NCBI RefSeq assembly: GCF_000702885.1
Contig: NZ_JNKO01000017.1
Span: forward strand, 1 to 58,518
Length of the DNA stretch: 58,518 nucleotides
Source of the DNA: Oribacterium sp. P6A1
Lineage (GTDB): Bacteria > Bacillota > Clostridia > Lachnospirales > Lachnospiraceae
Reading direction: 5' to 3'
Shown: piece by piece, positions 24,953-33,885 of the stretch
Layout of the letters: every line of letters starts with the position of its first letter
Numbering within the stretch: the stretch's first letter is position 1
The notes under the pieces: model-generated
Database searches by the model: none
What the model saw: the letters and a program-made list of their open reading frames with translations, nothing else
What the model was told of the DNA's origin: nothing
Made by a program: the position numbers and the translations under genes

Positions 24953-27439
24953 CTATCCAAAGCTAAGCTCTGTCCTCTGTATCAGATCTTTCTGCAGCGC
25001 TTTTCCAAGTTCCACGAAATAAGCGCTGTACCCTGCAACTCTCACCAACATGTCCTTATATTCCTCAGGATGCTTCTGTGCCTCCCTCATGGTTTTGGAA
25101 CTCATAATGTTAAATTGCACATGCATCGCTCCCAGCTTTACATACTGGTCTATAAATGCTATCAGGTTGTCTCTTCCCGTTATTCCCGCTACTGCGTCCT
25201 GGGGAAACTTCATGTTCATGAGAGTTCCGTTTCCTGCCTTGCTGTGGTCAACCTTTACAAGAGAGTTTGTCAATGCTGTCGGCCCCGACACATCATGTGA
25301 ACCTCCATCCGTATGCACCGGTCCCATGTTGTCGGAAATCGCTTCACCCTTCTTCCGCCCGTCAAGTGTGGCGTTGGTGGCCATTCCCATGGCGACATTG
25401 GCATTAACGGAATATACACCGGGATTGAACTGTCCGCCTGTGCGGTAAGTCTTTCTGCCGCTGATATGTCCGGTGTAGCAGTCAAACATGAACTTAAACA
25501 GCTCATCTGCATAGTCATCATCATTACCGTAATGATGGACCTTCGAACCGTTCACAAGGGCGTACAGCATTTCATGCCCCTTCCAGTTGTCCTTGACTGC
25601 TTTAAGAAGCTCTTCACCTGTATACCTATGCTCATCAAACATAAGCTGCTTTATGACCGAAAGGGAATCTGCGCAGGTTCCGAGACCGCTGGCCTGGGGG
25701 CCTATGCCGTTGTACTTTGCGCCGCCCTCTGTGAGATCCTTTCCCGTATCCATACAGTTTTGGAAAAATGCTGACACATAGGGTATGGGCTTTCTGTGTT
25801 CATGAGCCCCTTCGATGATGTACAGGCTTGAGCACATCTGGTCACACCAGTAGTCAAACTGCTTATCTATGCTTTCAAGAACCTCCTCAAAACTCTTGTA
25901 TGTAATGAGGCTTCCTGTATCCGGCCCGAACTGCTCATCTGAATCAAGGAACTTTCCTCCGTTAATTACCATTTCCAGCATCTTGGGTGTGTTAACGTAA
26001 GCGGCGTCATGCCAGCCGTACTCAGCTCCCGGAAGATCAGGTTCAACACAGCCCACGACACAGTAGTCCCTTGCTTCTTCAAGAGACATGCCCTTCGAAA
26101 GCATGGCTTTTATTGCGGGAGCATCATTGAAAAGCTTTGGGTGACCGAAGCCCGCACGTATACATTCAACTGTTTTTACCTTGAGTTCATAGGGAGTCTT
26201 CTCCGATACACGTACACAGATCCAGGGCACCATCATACGGGTTTGCTCCGAGGCTTCAAGAACCAGAAATGTAAGATCGTTTGTGGCATCATCCCCGTCT
26301 CTGCCGAGACCTCCGATGGTGAGACTTTCTCCACCGAAACCACGTCCGTTTCTTACGGCAGTTGAGCCCCAGTCTTTTAGCTTTGTGGGATTGTTCAGCT
26401 TCACAAACTGGTCTTCAAGTATCTCAAGAGCCTGCATCTTGGTGAGAACTCCGTCATCTATATCCGCCTTGTAATAAGGATAAAGCCACTGATCCATACG
26501 TCCGTAGGAGATGGAATGTCCGTTGCTTTCTATAGTTATGAGGGTTGTTGCAAAATTGAAAAGCTGAACCGCCTGCCAGAAGGATCTCGCAGGTCCTCCC
26601 GCAATCTGATGACAGTTAAATGCCATCCTTGTAAGCTCATCTTTTCTGACAGGGTCAGTTTCTGCCAGAGCTGTCTCCTCCGCAAGTCGGGCGTATCTCT
26701 CGATATATGCGATTGATGCCCGAAGTTCTATGAGCATGGCATCATAAAAATCTCTTTTATCCGAAAACTCAGGGTCCTTTTTGGATAAGGCTTCTCTGTG
26801 GGCTCTTGCTTCTTCAATGAGACCCATGAAGCCTACCTTCATGAGCTTTCCGTAATCTATGGCCAGATGCCCGGTTCCCGCATAATGATACAGATTAGTC
26901 TGGAAGATTTTCTTCCCGGCTTCAGAACCCTTGATCTGCTCTTCATCGAGTCTTCCTTCTACTTCATCCGCTACAGTTCTTCCCTGCCACCACTTTAAGA
27001 GTTCTATGGCTTCCTGTTTTTCCTCTTCGCTCCTCCAGTAAAACTGGTCATGCTCTCTGTCCTCGAAAGGATGGTTAACAGCTTCATCAAGTATCCAGTT
27101 AACAGAAAACTCAGGGTATATGGGTGCTGCCTTCGCGGGAGCAGCATTATCACCCAGGATAAGCTCACGGTCATATATATGAAGGGTGACATTTTCGAGA
27201 ATATTTTTAAATGCGTAAGCACACTGAAGCTTTGCCGGTGCCTTTGGATGCGCTTTGTAGGATTCTGTAACCAGCCTGAGGCGCTCGATATCTATCCAGT
27301 AATTCTTCTCAAGAAAATTCTTTCTAAGGAAATTTATCCTCGGAAACGGTGACCAGTCCTTGTGATTGACCTCGTATCCAAGGTGGCACTGATGATCATA
27401 AGGCTCAGTGCCTGAGCAGGTAGTGTGAAATTCTGCCAT
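24953..27439 (-). CDS. Glycyl radical enzyme, glycerol/diol-dehydratase type
   Basis: 828 aa from the ATG with GGAGG eight bases upstream (the ATG at 27469 has none). The glycyl loop is RVAGYSAYF with Gly803, and the thiyl site is VVGCVEP with Cys464 and general base Glu466. All substrate-binding residues of Clostridium butyricum glycerol dehydratase seem kept: His191 (H164), His308-Ser309 (H281-S282), Asp478 (D447). It is therefore a radical dehydratase of a vicinal diol, not pyruvate formate-lyase, which has a Cys-Cys pair. Candidate substrates are glycerol, propanediol, or DHPS (HpfG-like, giving 3-sulfopropionaldehyde). The nearby DHPS-producing operon makes DHPS worth testing. It is oxygen-sensitive and needs the activase upstream. 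Confidence 0.9.
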   Translation of the reverse strand: MAEFHTTCSGTEPYDHQCHLGYEVNHKDWSPFPRINFLRKNFLEKNYWIDIERLRLVTESYKAHPKAPAKLQCAYAFKNILENVTLHIYDRELILGDNAAPAKAAPIYPEFSVNWILDEAVNHPFEDREHDQFYWRSEEEKQEAIELLKWWQGRTVADEVEGRLDEEQIKGSEAGKKIFQTNLYHYAGTGHLAIDYGKLMKVGFMGLIEEARAHREALSKKDPEFSDKRDFYDAMLIELRASIAYIERYARLAEETALAETDPVRKDELTRMAFNCHQIAGGPARSFWQAVQLFNFATTLITIESNGHSISYGRMDQWLYPYYKADIDDGVLTKMQALEILEDQFVKLNNPTKLKDWGSTAVRNGRGFGGESLTIGGLGRDGDDATNDLTFLVLEASEQTRMMVPWICVRVSEKTPYELKVKTVECIRAGFGHPKLFNDAPAIKAMLSKGMSLEEARDYCVVGCVEPDLPGAEYGWHDAAYVNTPKMLEMVINGGKFLDSDEQFGPDTGSLITYKSFEEVLESIDKQFDYWCDQMCSSLYIIEGAHEHRKPIPYVSAFFQNCMDTGKDLTEGGAKYNGIGPQASGLGTCADSLSVIKQLMFDEHRYTGEELLKAVKDNWKGHEMLYALVNGSKVHHYGNDDDYADELFKFMFDCYTGHISGRKTYRTGGQFNPGVYSVNANVAMGMATNATLDGRKKGEAISDNMGPVHTDGGSHDVSGPTALTNSLVKVDHSKAGNGTLMNMKFPQDAVAGITGRDNLIAFIDQYVKLGAMHVQFNIMSSKTMREAQKHPEEYKDMLVRVAGYSAYFVELGKALQKDLIQRTELSFG

Positions 27440-27524
27440 GTGTTTATCCTCCGTTAGTTTTAAACACATTAAATTTTAGTCCGGACAGATAAGATTTAAC
27501 ATTACCCGCATTGCCTATTCCATG

Positions 27525-27540
27525 TAGGGAATGTTCCCTA
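27525..27540 (-). promoter_or_regulatory. Operator-like palindrome before the glycyl radical enzyme gene
   Basis: The perfect 7-2-7 palindrome TAGGGAATGTTCCCTA lies 86 bp upstream of the GRE start. A two-mismatch version is upstream of the activase gene (28778-28793). The shared site suggests joint control by the LuxR-type regulator encoded next to them. Confidence 0.6.
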
Positions 27541-27583
27541 TATTTTTATCATTCCTTTGTATCATAAGTATATGTAAAACAAA

Positions 27584-27621
27584 TATAACCGAGAGTTCAC
27601 ATAAGACGTAAACTCTCGGTT
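27584..27621 (-). terminator. Terminator-like hairpin after the activase gene
   Basis: An 11-bp perfect stem AACCGAGAGTT/AACTCTCGGTT (27587-27621) has a 13-nt loop and is followed on minus by TATATTTGTTTT. The activase and GRE genes thus have separate transcripts or attenuated read-through. Confidence 0.75.
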
Positions 27622-27750
27622 ACTAAATGTCTGCATACCTGTGATTTTAGCCGATTGGATCTGCATCTGTGGGCCGGAAATAAACGACGTAAAAACAGGT
27701 TTACCGATAAGGAAATATTTATCTCTTATATATCCCGAATCGGACTAATT

Positions 27751-28695
27751 TCAAGCTCCGGTTCCAACGATACAGTTAATGCCTCTTTCATTAAAGTATT
27801 CTGCTATCTTTTCCACGCGCTTCTGAAAAGAGTGTCTGCTGAACCTCAGAGTCTTCATAGGATATTCACGCCCCAGGGACTCGTACTTCTCCACTCCCAG
27901 CCTCATAAAACTAAGAAGCTGCAAAACCTTTATATCGTTGTTCAAGTCCTGAAGAATAAAGTCTGCGGTTTTCTCGATATTCATATCATCGTCATTCACA
28001 TGAGGTATCACAGGAATACGCAATATGAGTTCCTTATGAAGATTTGCAATCTTTCGGATATTTTCATGTATAAGATGATTGTCAGCCCCTGTGTACGCTC
28101 TGTGGATCTCTTCATTCATGATTTTAAGATCTGTAATGATAAGATCAGTGTAAGGCAGTACCTTTTCCACCTCACTCCATGCTGCGCAAAAGGTGGTTTC
28201 AAGACAGGTTTGAATCTTTTCTTCCCTGCATCGTTTAAAGAGTTCCGCAACGAAATCCGCCTGCAGAAGAGGTTCTCCTCCCGAAACCGTTACTCCTCCT
28301 CCTGACTCCTCGTAGTACCCGCTGTCCCTGCAGATTATCTCCATACATTCATCCACGGACATCTTCTGTCCCCATCTCTTGATGGCATCGGAAGGGCAGT
28401 TATCTCCGCAGACCAGGCAGCCTTCGCAAATGTTTCTGTCTACTCTTATAGGCTTGTTCCTCAGGAACTGAATAACATTATCCTTTGGACAGACAGCCTT
28501 GCATGCTCCGCATTGTTTAAGTCCTATGCATTTACTTTTATAAAGTCCAGGCTCTATACCTTTCCTCTGACTTTCCGGATTACTGCACCACATGCATTTC
28601 AAGGGACACCCCTTCAAAAAAAGTTCTGTCCGCATTCCCGGGCCGTCATGTATGGTAAATCTCTGTATGTTAAAGACAATTCCATTCGTACTCAA
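27751..28695 (-). CDS. Glycyl-radical-enzyme activating enzyme (radical SAM)
   Basis: 314 aa. The radical SAM cluster motif is GCPLKCMWCSNPES (CxxxCxxC, near residue 30). Two ferredoxin-type 4Fe-4S clusters follow (CIGLKQCGACKAVCP, CEGCLVCGDNCP, residues about 56-110), the arrangement of GRE activases other than the short PflA. The SAM-binding GGEP motif is at VTVSGGEPLLQ. It installs the glycyl radical on Gly803 of the enzyme encoded 310 nt downstream. The reported start ATG opens MSTNGIVFNIQRFTIHDGPGMRTELFLKGCP, a typical N-terminus. Confidence 0.93.
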   Translation of the reverse strand: MSTNGIVFNIQRFTIHDGPGMRTELFLKGCPLKCMWCSNPESQRKGIEPGLYKSKCIGLKQCGACKAVCPKDNVIQFLRNKPIRVDRNICEGCLVCGDNCPSDAIKRWGQKMSVDECMEIICRDSGYYEESGGGVTVSGGEPLLQADFVAELFKRCREEKIQTCLETTFCAAWSEVEKVLPYTDLIITDLKIMNEEIHRAYTGADNHLIHENIRKIANLHKELILRIPVIPHVNDDDMNIEKTADFILQDLNNDIKVLQLLSFMRLGVEKYESLGREYPMKTLRFSRHSFQKRVEKIAEYFNERGINCIVGTGA

Positions 28696-28777
28696 CTCGT
28701 CACCTATCCCTGTGGTATATTAAAAAATATTATATGCAGTCTGATTAATACAACATAACCAACTATTCCTATATTTA

Positions 28778-28793
28778 TAAGGAATTCTCCCTA
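28778..28793 (-). promoter_or_regulatory. Operator-like palindrome before the activase gene
   Basis: TAAGGAATTCTCCCTA matches the palindrome at 27525-27540 with two arm mismatches. It lies 83 bp before the activase start, almost the same distance as the first copy from the GRE start. Confidence 0.5.
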
Positions 28794-28853
28794 TATTGTC
28801 ATACTAACATAGATTGTAATACAAATCTTTTTCTTGAATTTAAGTATCAAAAA

Positions 28854-28873
28854 AAGAACACCGAAGTGTTCTT
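28854..28873 (-). terminator. Terminator of the LuxR-type regulator gene
   Basis: The stem AAGAACAC/GTGTTCTT closes a TTCG tetraloop (minus strand) and is followed by TTTTTTT. Confidence 0.9.
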
Positions 28874-28920
28874 CCCGGTATGCCGTATTACTGAATCTGC
28901 CACAAGTCAGGCATGTCATA

Positions 28921-30114
28921 TCAGGACTTTTTCATCACCTGCATCAACTGATATCTGCTGTTCACATGGCACTTTTCGTAGATATTTTCAACGTGCTTCT
29001 TTACGGTGTGGTAACTGATGACCATGGTGGACGCAATCTCCTTATAGGTATACCCCTTAGCCATGAGACGGGCCACCTTCTGTTCTGTTTTTGTGAGTGC
29101 GTCGAGACTCTCCGTCCCGACATACAACACCCCATCCGTTTTGGGAAGAGCCTCATGCTCTTCCTTATGTATAGTGATCCAGTGATAGAGATCCACTATT
29201 CCGTTTGAGTATCTCTGCCTGTAATCATGTATAGTGTAAATGTAATTCTTAATGGTCCTGTTATGAACCTCACTGTTGTCCAAATCGGAAACTCCCAGCA
29301 GGAATGGAAGCCAGTTACAGGGGGTGTCAGAGTCAATGCTTCCGAGATTCACCCCCATCAGTTCTTCAAGTCTCTTTAGCGCTTCACTGCTGTGGTCAAG
29401 AATATGCATAAAGTCATCGGTTATCAGATATGCCTTCTCTCCCGATGCGATAATCTCTCCCTGTATCTTCGAGATTATTTTAATCTGCTCATATTTTTTG
29501 AAATTCTTGTAGGCAGTTGCTATATATGAATATATATCACGGAGATGCTCCACATCTTTATCGGAAAAATCTCCCTCTGCTTTATCCCTGAGAAAAACAA
29601 GCTGAATGTAGGCATTGATACCAAAAGCCATAGTGAGGCTGTAATGTGCAGAAAAATTCTTTTTCAGGAAAGCCGCATGAGAAGAATTCCCGTAATCCTT
29701 AACTATATCAGTTCCACGATACAGCCTTGGTTCGATGTCGAAATAGGTCAGATGGTCATTGACAGCTTCTTCATATATTTTTTGTCTCACTATGTCTTCG
29801 GACTCAAAATACATATATGGATGGTCTGTCTCATCAGTAATGCTTTGATTATCTCCAGGAGTCAAGAAGGATCCGGATAAGTCTTTAGTCTTATGTGAAC
29901 CATCATTTATGTTTGAAATATTCCCTTCAACTTTATCTGTCCAGGACAGAAACCTTCCTACCGTGTCAAAATACATAATGATAACTTTTGACAAACCGAA
30001 ATTTCTCTCTAAAGACTCCAGCATAAACGGATTGAAAAATTCCTGCGCAGAAATCTGGTGGTTCTCCATCTCCAGAAAAAAGTTCCGTATTCCCTTCTCT
30101 GTTGCTTTGCCCAT
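28921..30114 (-). CDS. LuxR-type transcriptional regulator with N-terminal sensor
   Basis: 397 aa from the ATG at 30114 (MGKATEKGIRN), preceded by AAAGGAG at ten bases; a longer frame from 30162 lacks a ribosome site. The C-terminal 65 residues are a LuxR helix-turn-helix (LTKTEQKVARLMAKGYTYKEIASTMVISYHTVKKHVENIYEKCHV). The first 300 residues form an unrecognised, GAF/PAS-sized sensory region with no receiver-domain Asp site or ATP-binding motif. It lies just upstream of the activase and GRE genes, whose promoters share a palindrome, so it is probably their activator. The effector is unknown. Confidence 0.8.
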   Translation of the reverse strand: MGKATEKGIRNFFLEMENHQISAQEFFNPFMLESLERNFGLSKVIIMYFDTVGRFLSWTDKVEGNISNINDGSHKTKDLSGSFLTPGDNQSITDETDHPYMYFESEDIVRQKIYEEAVNDHLTYFDIEPRLYRGTDIVKDYGNSSHAAFLKKNFSAHYSLTMAFGINAYIQLVFLRDKAEGDFSDKDVEHLRDIYSYIATAYKNFKKYEQIKIISKIQGEIIASGEKAYLITDDFMHILDHSSEALKRLEELMGVNLGSIDSDTPCNWLPFLLGVSDLDNSEVHNRTIKNYIYTIHDYRQRYSNGIVDLYHWITIHKEEHEALPKTDGVLYVGTESLDALTKTEQKVARLMAKGYTYKEIASTMVISYHTVKKHVENIYEKCHVNSRYQLMQVMKKS

Positions 30115-30207
30115 GATATAAATACTCCTTTTGAGCCCTTCTACTTCCTTGAATTTTAGCAAAAGGTCAGGAAATACTCAAACGAAGATGAAGCATCAGT
30201 TTCTTGT

Positions 30208-30876
30208 TTATTCCGGATTAAGGGAAACTACGATTCCGATAAAGTAACCTGCCGTGAAACACAGCGCATGGATGATTGTAAGCGGAGCAGTTTTAGCATT
30301 AAAATCAAATAAACAAATAACAACGAATACTATCAGGATATATAAAAGCCTTTTCCATTCACCTTTTATAACGCGCATCAGCTCATTAACATCTTCACGC
30401 TTCCCTATATATTCTGTCAGCTGGATTACAATCATACTGAAGAAGGCCACCACATAAGGTGTAAACACTTCTTTACCTGAACGGCCATTTATGGTCATTA
30501 AATAACCGTCTATCAAGGCAAGAATAAAAGTTGCGATATACAGCCACATTCTTTCGCTTTTTGAAACGATAGATTTTTTTCCTGTCTTACAGTACATATT
30601 CTCCAGATATGCAAATAACCTTATGATAATCAGGCATAGGATATTCATACCTGCAGCCAAAAGCATCGCAGACTTTCCTGCCGAAGGAAGAGCCGCATCT
30701 TTACTACCGTTCAAGTTATCGGCAACAGCGCCGGGCTGACTGCTGAAAGCAAAGAATAAAACGAAGGACATAAAAATATAAAACAATAGTTTAAAATCCA
30801 GGGTTTCTTTCTTCTTTTGCCAATAAGTCAGACAAAAACTAAATGCCATTGAACAGGTAAAAACTATTAGATACAT
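30208..30876 (-). CDS. Polytopic membrane protein of unknown function
   Basis: 222 aa with six or seven hydrophobic segments (residues about 1-15, 28-45, 65-90, 108-128, 138-155, 175-190, 200-218). No family recognised. It precedes the LuxR-type regulator by 93 nt on the same strand, so the two may be co-transcribed. It could be a sensor partner or transport-like component, but nothing in the sequence decides this. The roughly 80 bases above it are AT-rich with no clear promoter. Confidence 0.6.
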   Translation of the reverse strand: MYLIVFTCSMAFSFCLTYWQKKKETLDFKLLFYIFMSFVLFFAFSSQPGAVADNLNGSKDAALPSAGKSAMLLAAGMNILCLIIIRLFAYLENMYCKTGKKSIVSKSERMWLYIATFILALIDGYLMTINGRSGKEVFTPYVVAFFSMIVIQLTEYIGKREDVNELMRVIKGEWKRLLYILIVFVVICLFDFNAKTAPLTIIHALCFTAGYFIGIVVSLNPE

Positions 30877-30959
30877 ATATGATTCCTCCTTTTCAGAAAC
30901 TCGTTTTCACAGAATTATGTCGGCCGAAAATTTTCTATTATTATAATATGATATAAGTG

Positions 30960-31015
30960 TCATGAAATATCTCTCCAACTTGTGCTCGCACAAAAGTGGG
31001 AGAGATATTTCATGA
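30960..31015. repeat. Long inverted repeat
   Basis: Arms of about 25 nt begin TCATGAAATATCTCTCC and pair across a CTCG loop, with 17 perfect bp at the base and a few mismatches near the tip. It lies between the GGDEF gene (ends 31146) and the membrane-protein gene. It may act as a terminator for the GGDEF transcript, although there is no U run, or be part of the hairpin-rich element at 31016-31140. Confidence 0.75.
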
Positions 31016-31140
31016 CGCGCCCCACATGACTGGTGGCAGATTCCGTAGGAATCTGGCATATAGCACCAGCCCTTCGCGAAGCGAATACAAATGGGCTGAC
31101 GTTCCCAGTGAGAGCGAAGCGGTCCGATATCAGCTTTTAA
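31016..31140. repeat. Hairpin-rich intergenic element
   Basis: A chain of small stems: CAGATTCC-GTA-GGAATCTG (31039-31057); AGCCC...GGGCT enclosing the palindrome CTTCGCGAAG (31071-31100); then GAGCGAAGCGG. Similar modules occur at 1-75 and 51955-52020. No ORF. Confidence 0.5.
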
Positions 31141-31145
31141 CAGTT

Positions 31146-32552
31146 TCAGTCAATGCGTTCTGCTTTCATTTCCTTCTTTCTCTGATACATGGCGTCATCT
31201 GCACGACGGAATACGTCTTCAACGCCGGTATCTGTGTTCATGTCAAAATATGCTACACCTATTGCCGCAGAAGGTGCTTCCCAAGGCTTGGCATCCTGTC
31301 CTGCTGCACGTTCATTTAAGGCTTTTTCAAAGTTCTGAATTAGCTTATCAGCATTTTCCAGATCCCTTTTCTGCAGGATGATGGCGAACTCGTCACCGCC
31401 TATCCTGTATATCGGAGAATGTACAAAGCTATCACATACTATGGCGCAGAAGTTCTGGATGAGAATATCACCGTATTTGTGGCCATAGGTATCATTGATT
31501 TTCTTTAGATAATTAACGTCCATCATCATGATACCGAATTGATTGATGTGTTTTGCAGTTATCTCCCTATTGAGATGTTTTACTTTCTCATCATAGGCAA
31601 GCTTATTTCTTACTCCTGTAAGAGAATCCGTACTTGCCACCTCTTTCATATGCACTGTTTCTTTTTCCGCAGATATGATACGGAACATGTAGTCCTTCAT
31701 ATCTTCAGTCATCTGATTGATGGTATTTCCCAGGGATTCAACCTCGTTTTTTATATTAAACTCGGGTTTTTCAAATTTAAGCTTATCCGGAGAGCTCACC
31801 TCCCTGCTCTTTTTAATATACCCGATAGCGCTCTTTTCCAGCATCTCGATAGGATCCGTTATGTTTCTGGATGCCCAGGTCATAAAACCCAGGATAAATA
31901 CAGCACCGGTCATCAGGATAAGGATCAGGTTAGTGACCGTTCTGTACAGAATATCACGTGACATCTGTGTCAAATCTATATCAACACCAAGAATTGCATA
32001 GGGAACTCCTGAAGAATCGCGAAGAGTGTAGTAACCGCAATAGGAATGGCCCCAGTAAGTAGTACTTTCCATGAAAACAATATCTCTTTCCCCCATAATG
32101 AGATGGAGCTCGTCCACTTCTTCTTTTGTGTATTCATCCTCTGTTATGTCACCAAGGTACAGATTCCCCTCAGTATCCTCATATCGGTCATAATTGTTTT
32201 CTGCTGACACAACAATCAGGACATGATTTCCTCCATCCTCTTTTAAAGGTTTTATGACATAGAGATACTGCGGATTCAGATCTTCTTTGACGTCATCCAG
32301 AAAAACCATCATGTCTTTATACTTCTGGCTTTCTGTTTTTGTTTCCATGCAGTTTTTTAAATCATCGTTATCGATATATCCGGTAACATAAGTGATGATC
32401 TGCCTTATATGATCCTGGCTTTCTTTAATAAACAGACTTTTGTAATTGAAATATATATTGACGCCAAGTACCAGACACAGTACAAGCACGAATGAAATAC
32501 ATCCGAATCGTATACTCCTTTTTAAAGGTTTCTGAATTCTTTTATTTTCCAT
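31146..32552 (-). CDS. Membrane-bound diguanylate cyclase (GGDEF) with extracytoplasmic sensor
   Basis: 468 aa from the ATG with AAGG eight bases upstream. TM1 (about residues 15-35), a 165-residue extracytoplasmic Cache-like sensor (NDDLKNCMETKTE... YYTLRDSSGVPYAILGVDID), TM2 (about 205-225), a HAMP-like linker, then GGDEF (about 300-465) with an intact catalytic signature IYRIGGDEFAIIL. It makes the second messenger c-di-GMP in response to an external signal. An I-site RxxD is not obvious. Follows the AlkD-like gene by 17 nt, so probably co-transcribed. Confidence 0.9.
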   Translation of the reverse strand: MENKRIQKPLKRSIRFGCISFVLVLCLVLGVNIYFNYKSLFIKESQDHIRQIITYVTGYIDNDDLKNCMETKTESQKYKDMMVFLDDVKEDLNPQYLYVIKPLKEDGGNHVLIVVSAENNYDRYEDTEGNLYLGDITEDEYTKEEVDELHLIMGERDIVFMESTTYWGHSYCGYYTLRDSSGVPYAILGVDIDLTQMSRDILYRTVTNLILILMTGAVFILGFMTWASRNITDPIEMLEKSAIGYIKKSREVSSPDKLKFEKPEFNIKNEVESLGNTINQMTEDMKDYMFRIISAEKETVHMKEVASTDSLTGVRNKLAYDEKVKHLNREITAKHINQFGIMMMDVNYLKKINDTYGHKYGDILIQNFCAIVCDSFVHSPIYRIGGDEFAIILQKRDLENADKLIQNFEKALNERAAGQDAKPWEAPSAAIGVAYFDMNTDTGVEDVFRRADDAMYQRKKEMKAERID

Positions 32553-32569
32553 AAGCATTACCTTCTAGG

Positions 32570-33262
32570 TCATTTGCCCTTCACCTTTAACGACTTAAGA
32601 TATATCTTCTGTTCTTCTGTAATGCGATAACTTTCTACCGCCTTTTGTATAGTCTTATTATGAGTCCATGCATCAAGCCTGTTGTTTTCAATAAACGGCA
32701 GTATATCGTCATACTGTTTTGCAAGAGCCGTGGCAAAGTACCAGGCCGTCATCATGTTGACATAGTATTCCTCTGACCTTATTTCAGCTACAAGTCCCGC
32801 ATAGGACACATCAAACTCCTCATCCAGGAAATGTTCCATAAGCATCCCTATTCCGAACCTCACTGTATAGGTTTCTTCTGATCTCAGCCAGTTCTTAATC
32901 TCTGAAAAGAGTTCCCCCCGATGCTTTTTAAACACTTTTGGAGATAACTGATCACAGGTTGCCCAGTTATCAATATATGGAAGAAATCGTTTTAACTCCT
33001 GAAGACATTCATCATAGTCTTTTATCTCTGAAATCAAAAAAGCATGGAGCTGGTTTTCATCAAAATATCTATGGGGTAATTCCCCCAAAAAATCCTTAAT
33101 ATCCTCCTTTTTTGAGAGAGCTTTTGCCATTTTACGCAGCGCCGGTGTCCTGACTCCTATCACCGTTTCCGGATCTATATTCGGTATCAGCCTGCTTTGA
33201 AAATCTCTGTATTTTATATCCTGTAATTTAAACAACTCGTTCCTGATTTCTTCTCCGAACAT
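32570..33262 (-). CDS. DNA alkylation repair protein, AlkD/AlkC-like HEAT-repeat glycosylase
   Basis: 230 aa, all-helical HEAT-like repeats. Family landmarks are GVRTPALRKMAKAL near residue 36, LPYIDNWATCDQLSP (Trp and Asp of the DNA-binding/catalytic cleft), MMTAWYFATALAK and AWTHNKTIQKAVES. AlkD-type enzymes excise bulky or cationic alkylated purines. Cytoplasmic; first gene of a probable two-gene unit with the GGDEF gene. Confidence 0.88.
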   Translation of the reverse strand: MFGEEIRNELFKLQDIKYRDFQSRLIPNIDPETVIGVRTPALRKMAKALSKKEDIKDFLGELPHRYFDENQLHAFLISEIKDYDECLQELKRFLPYIDNWATCDQLSPKVFKKHRGELFSEIKNWLRSEETYTVRFGIGMLMEHFLDEEFDVSYAGLVAEIRSEEYYVNMMTAWYFATALAKQYDDILPFIENNRLDAWTHNKTIQKAVESYRITEEQKIYLKSLKVKGK

Positions 33263-33344
33263 AGTACTCTCCCGTTATTCTAAATTCTCACGTACATTCT
33301 AATCTGAATTTATTATAACACTTACTACTTCGACAGTTTTTCAA

Positions 33345-33729
33345 AAAATAAAATAAGCCCGGAGGACTTTTCCTCCAGGCTCTTGAGAAGCGCGAGACGG
33401 GGGCGCTGCATGCCCTTTGGCATGCGCTTAGCGCCGACCGAGCCGGCAGGCGAGACTAACCCTTGGGTTCGATCTCCGGCGAACGCGAAAACACCCCGAA
33501 AGTCTTTACCTTCGGGGCGTTGAGAAGCGCGAGACGGGGGCGCTACATGCCCTTTGGCATGTGCTTAGCGCCGACCGAGCCGGCAGGCAATAAGCAGGAA
33601 TCCTATCGGATTCCTATGAACCGCTCAAAGCCGCGCGGCTCCTCCGATCATAGATCGGGGGCAGTGACGAACCGTAGGTTCGATCCTCGGCGAACGCGAA
33701 AAGAGCCTCAGGTCACTCCTGAGGCTCTT
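33345..33729 (-). repeat. Array of three terminators with tRNA-end repeats behind tRNA-Gly
   Basis: Three stable terminator hairpins (33345-33382, 33487-33520, 33698-33729) follow tRNA-Gly. Each is followed in plus-strand order by TTGAGAAGCGCGAGACGGGG, which is the end of the tRNA gene: copies at 33383-33402, 33520-33539 and in the tRNA itself at 33728-33747. Two 69-nt blocks (33383-33451 and 33520-33588) are identical except for two bases, and those two form a pair in a hairpin: G408-C425 in one is A545-T562 in the other. Between are more hairpins (for example GAACC-TAC-GGTTC). This looks like tandem duplication of the tRNA 3' end plus terminator, diversified since. Confidence 0.75.
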
Positions 33730-33733
33730 GAGA

Positions 33734-33805
33734 AGCGCGAGACGGGGATCGAACCCGCGATCTTCGCCTTGGCAAGGCGACGTAGTACCACTCTACTACT
33801 CGCGC
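33734..33805 (-). tRNA. tRNA-Gly (GCC anticodon)
   Basis: 72-nt cloverleaf on the minus strand: acceptor GCGCGAG/CTCGCGC with discriminator T, D arm GTAG...CTAC, anticodon arm TCGCC-TTGCCAA-GGCGA giving anticodon GCC, T arm GCGGG-TTCGATC-CCCGT. CCA is not encoded. A terminator follows at once (33698-33729). Confidence 0.97.
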
Positions 33806-33885
33806 ACTTCATGTTCGCTTGTTTCTTGCGAACATTGAAGAGTATACAGAAACTATATACTGTTGTCAATAAAAAAATAACATTT

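Noticed and set aside
24953-27439. Pyruvate formate-lyase or DHPS sulfolyase for the glycyl radical enzyme
   Set aside because: PFL has adjacent Cys-Cys at the active site; here it is GCVE with the diol-binding His/Ser/Asp residues kept. A C-S lyase would be expected to change that pocket, so a dehydratase is favoured, though not proven.
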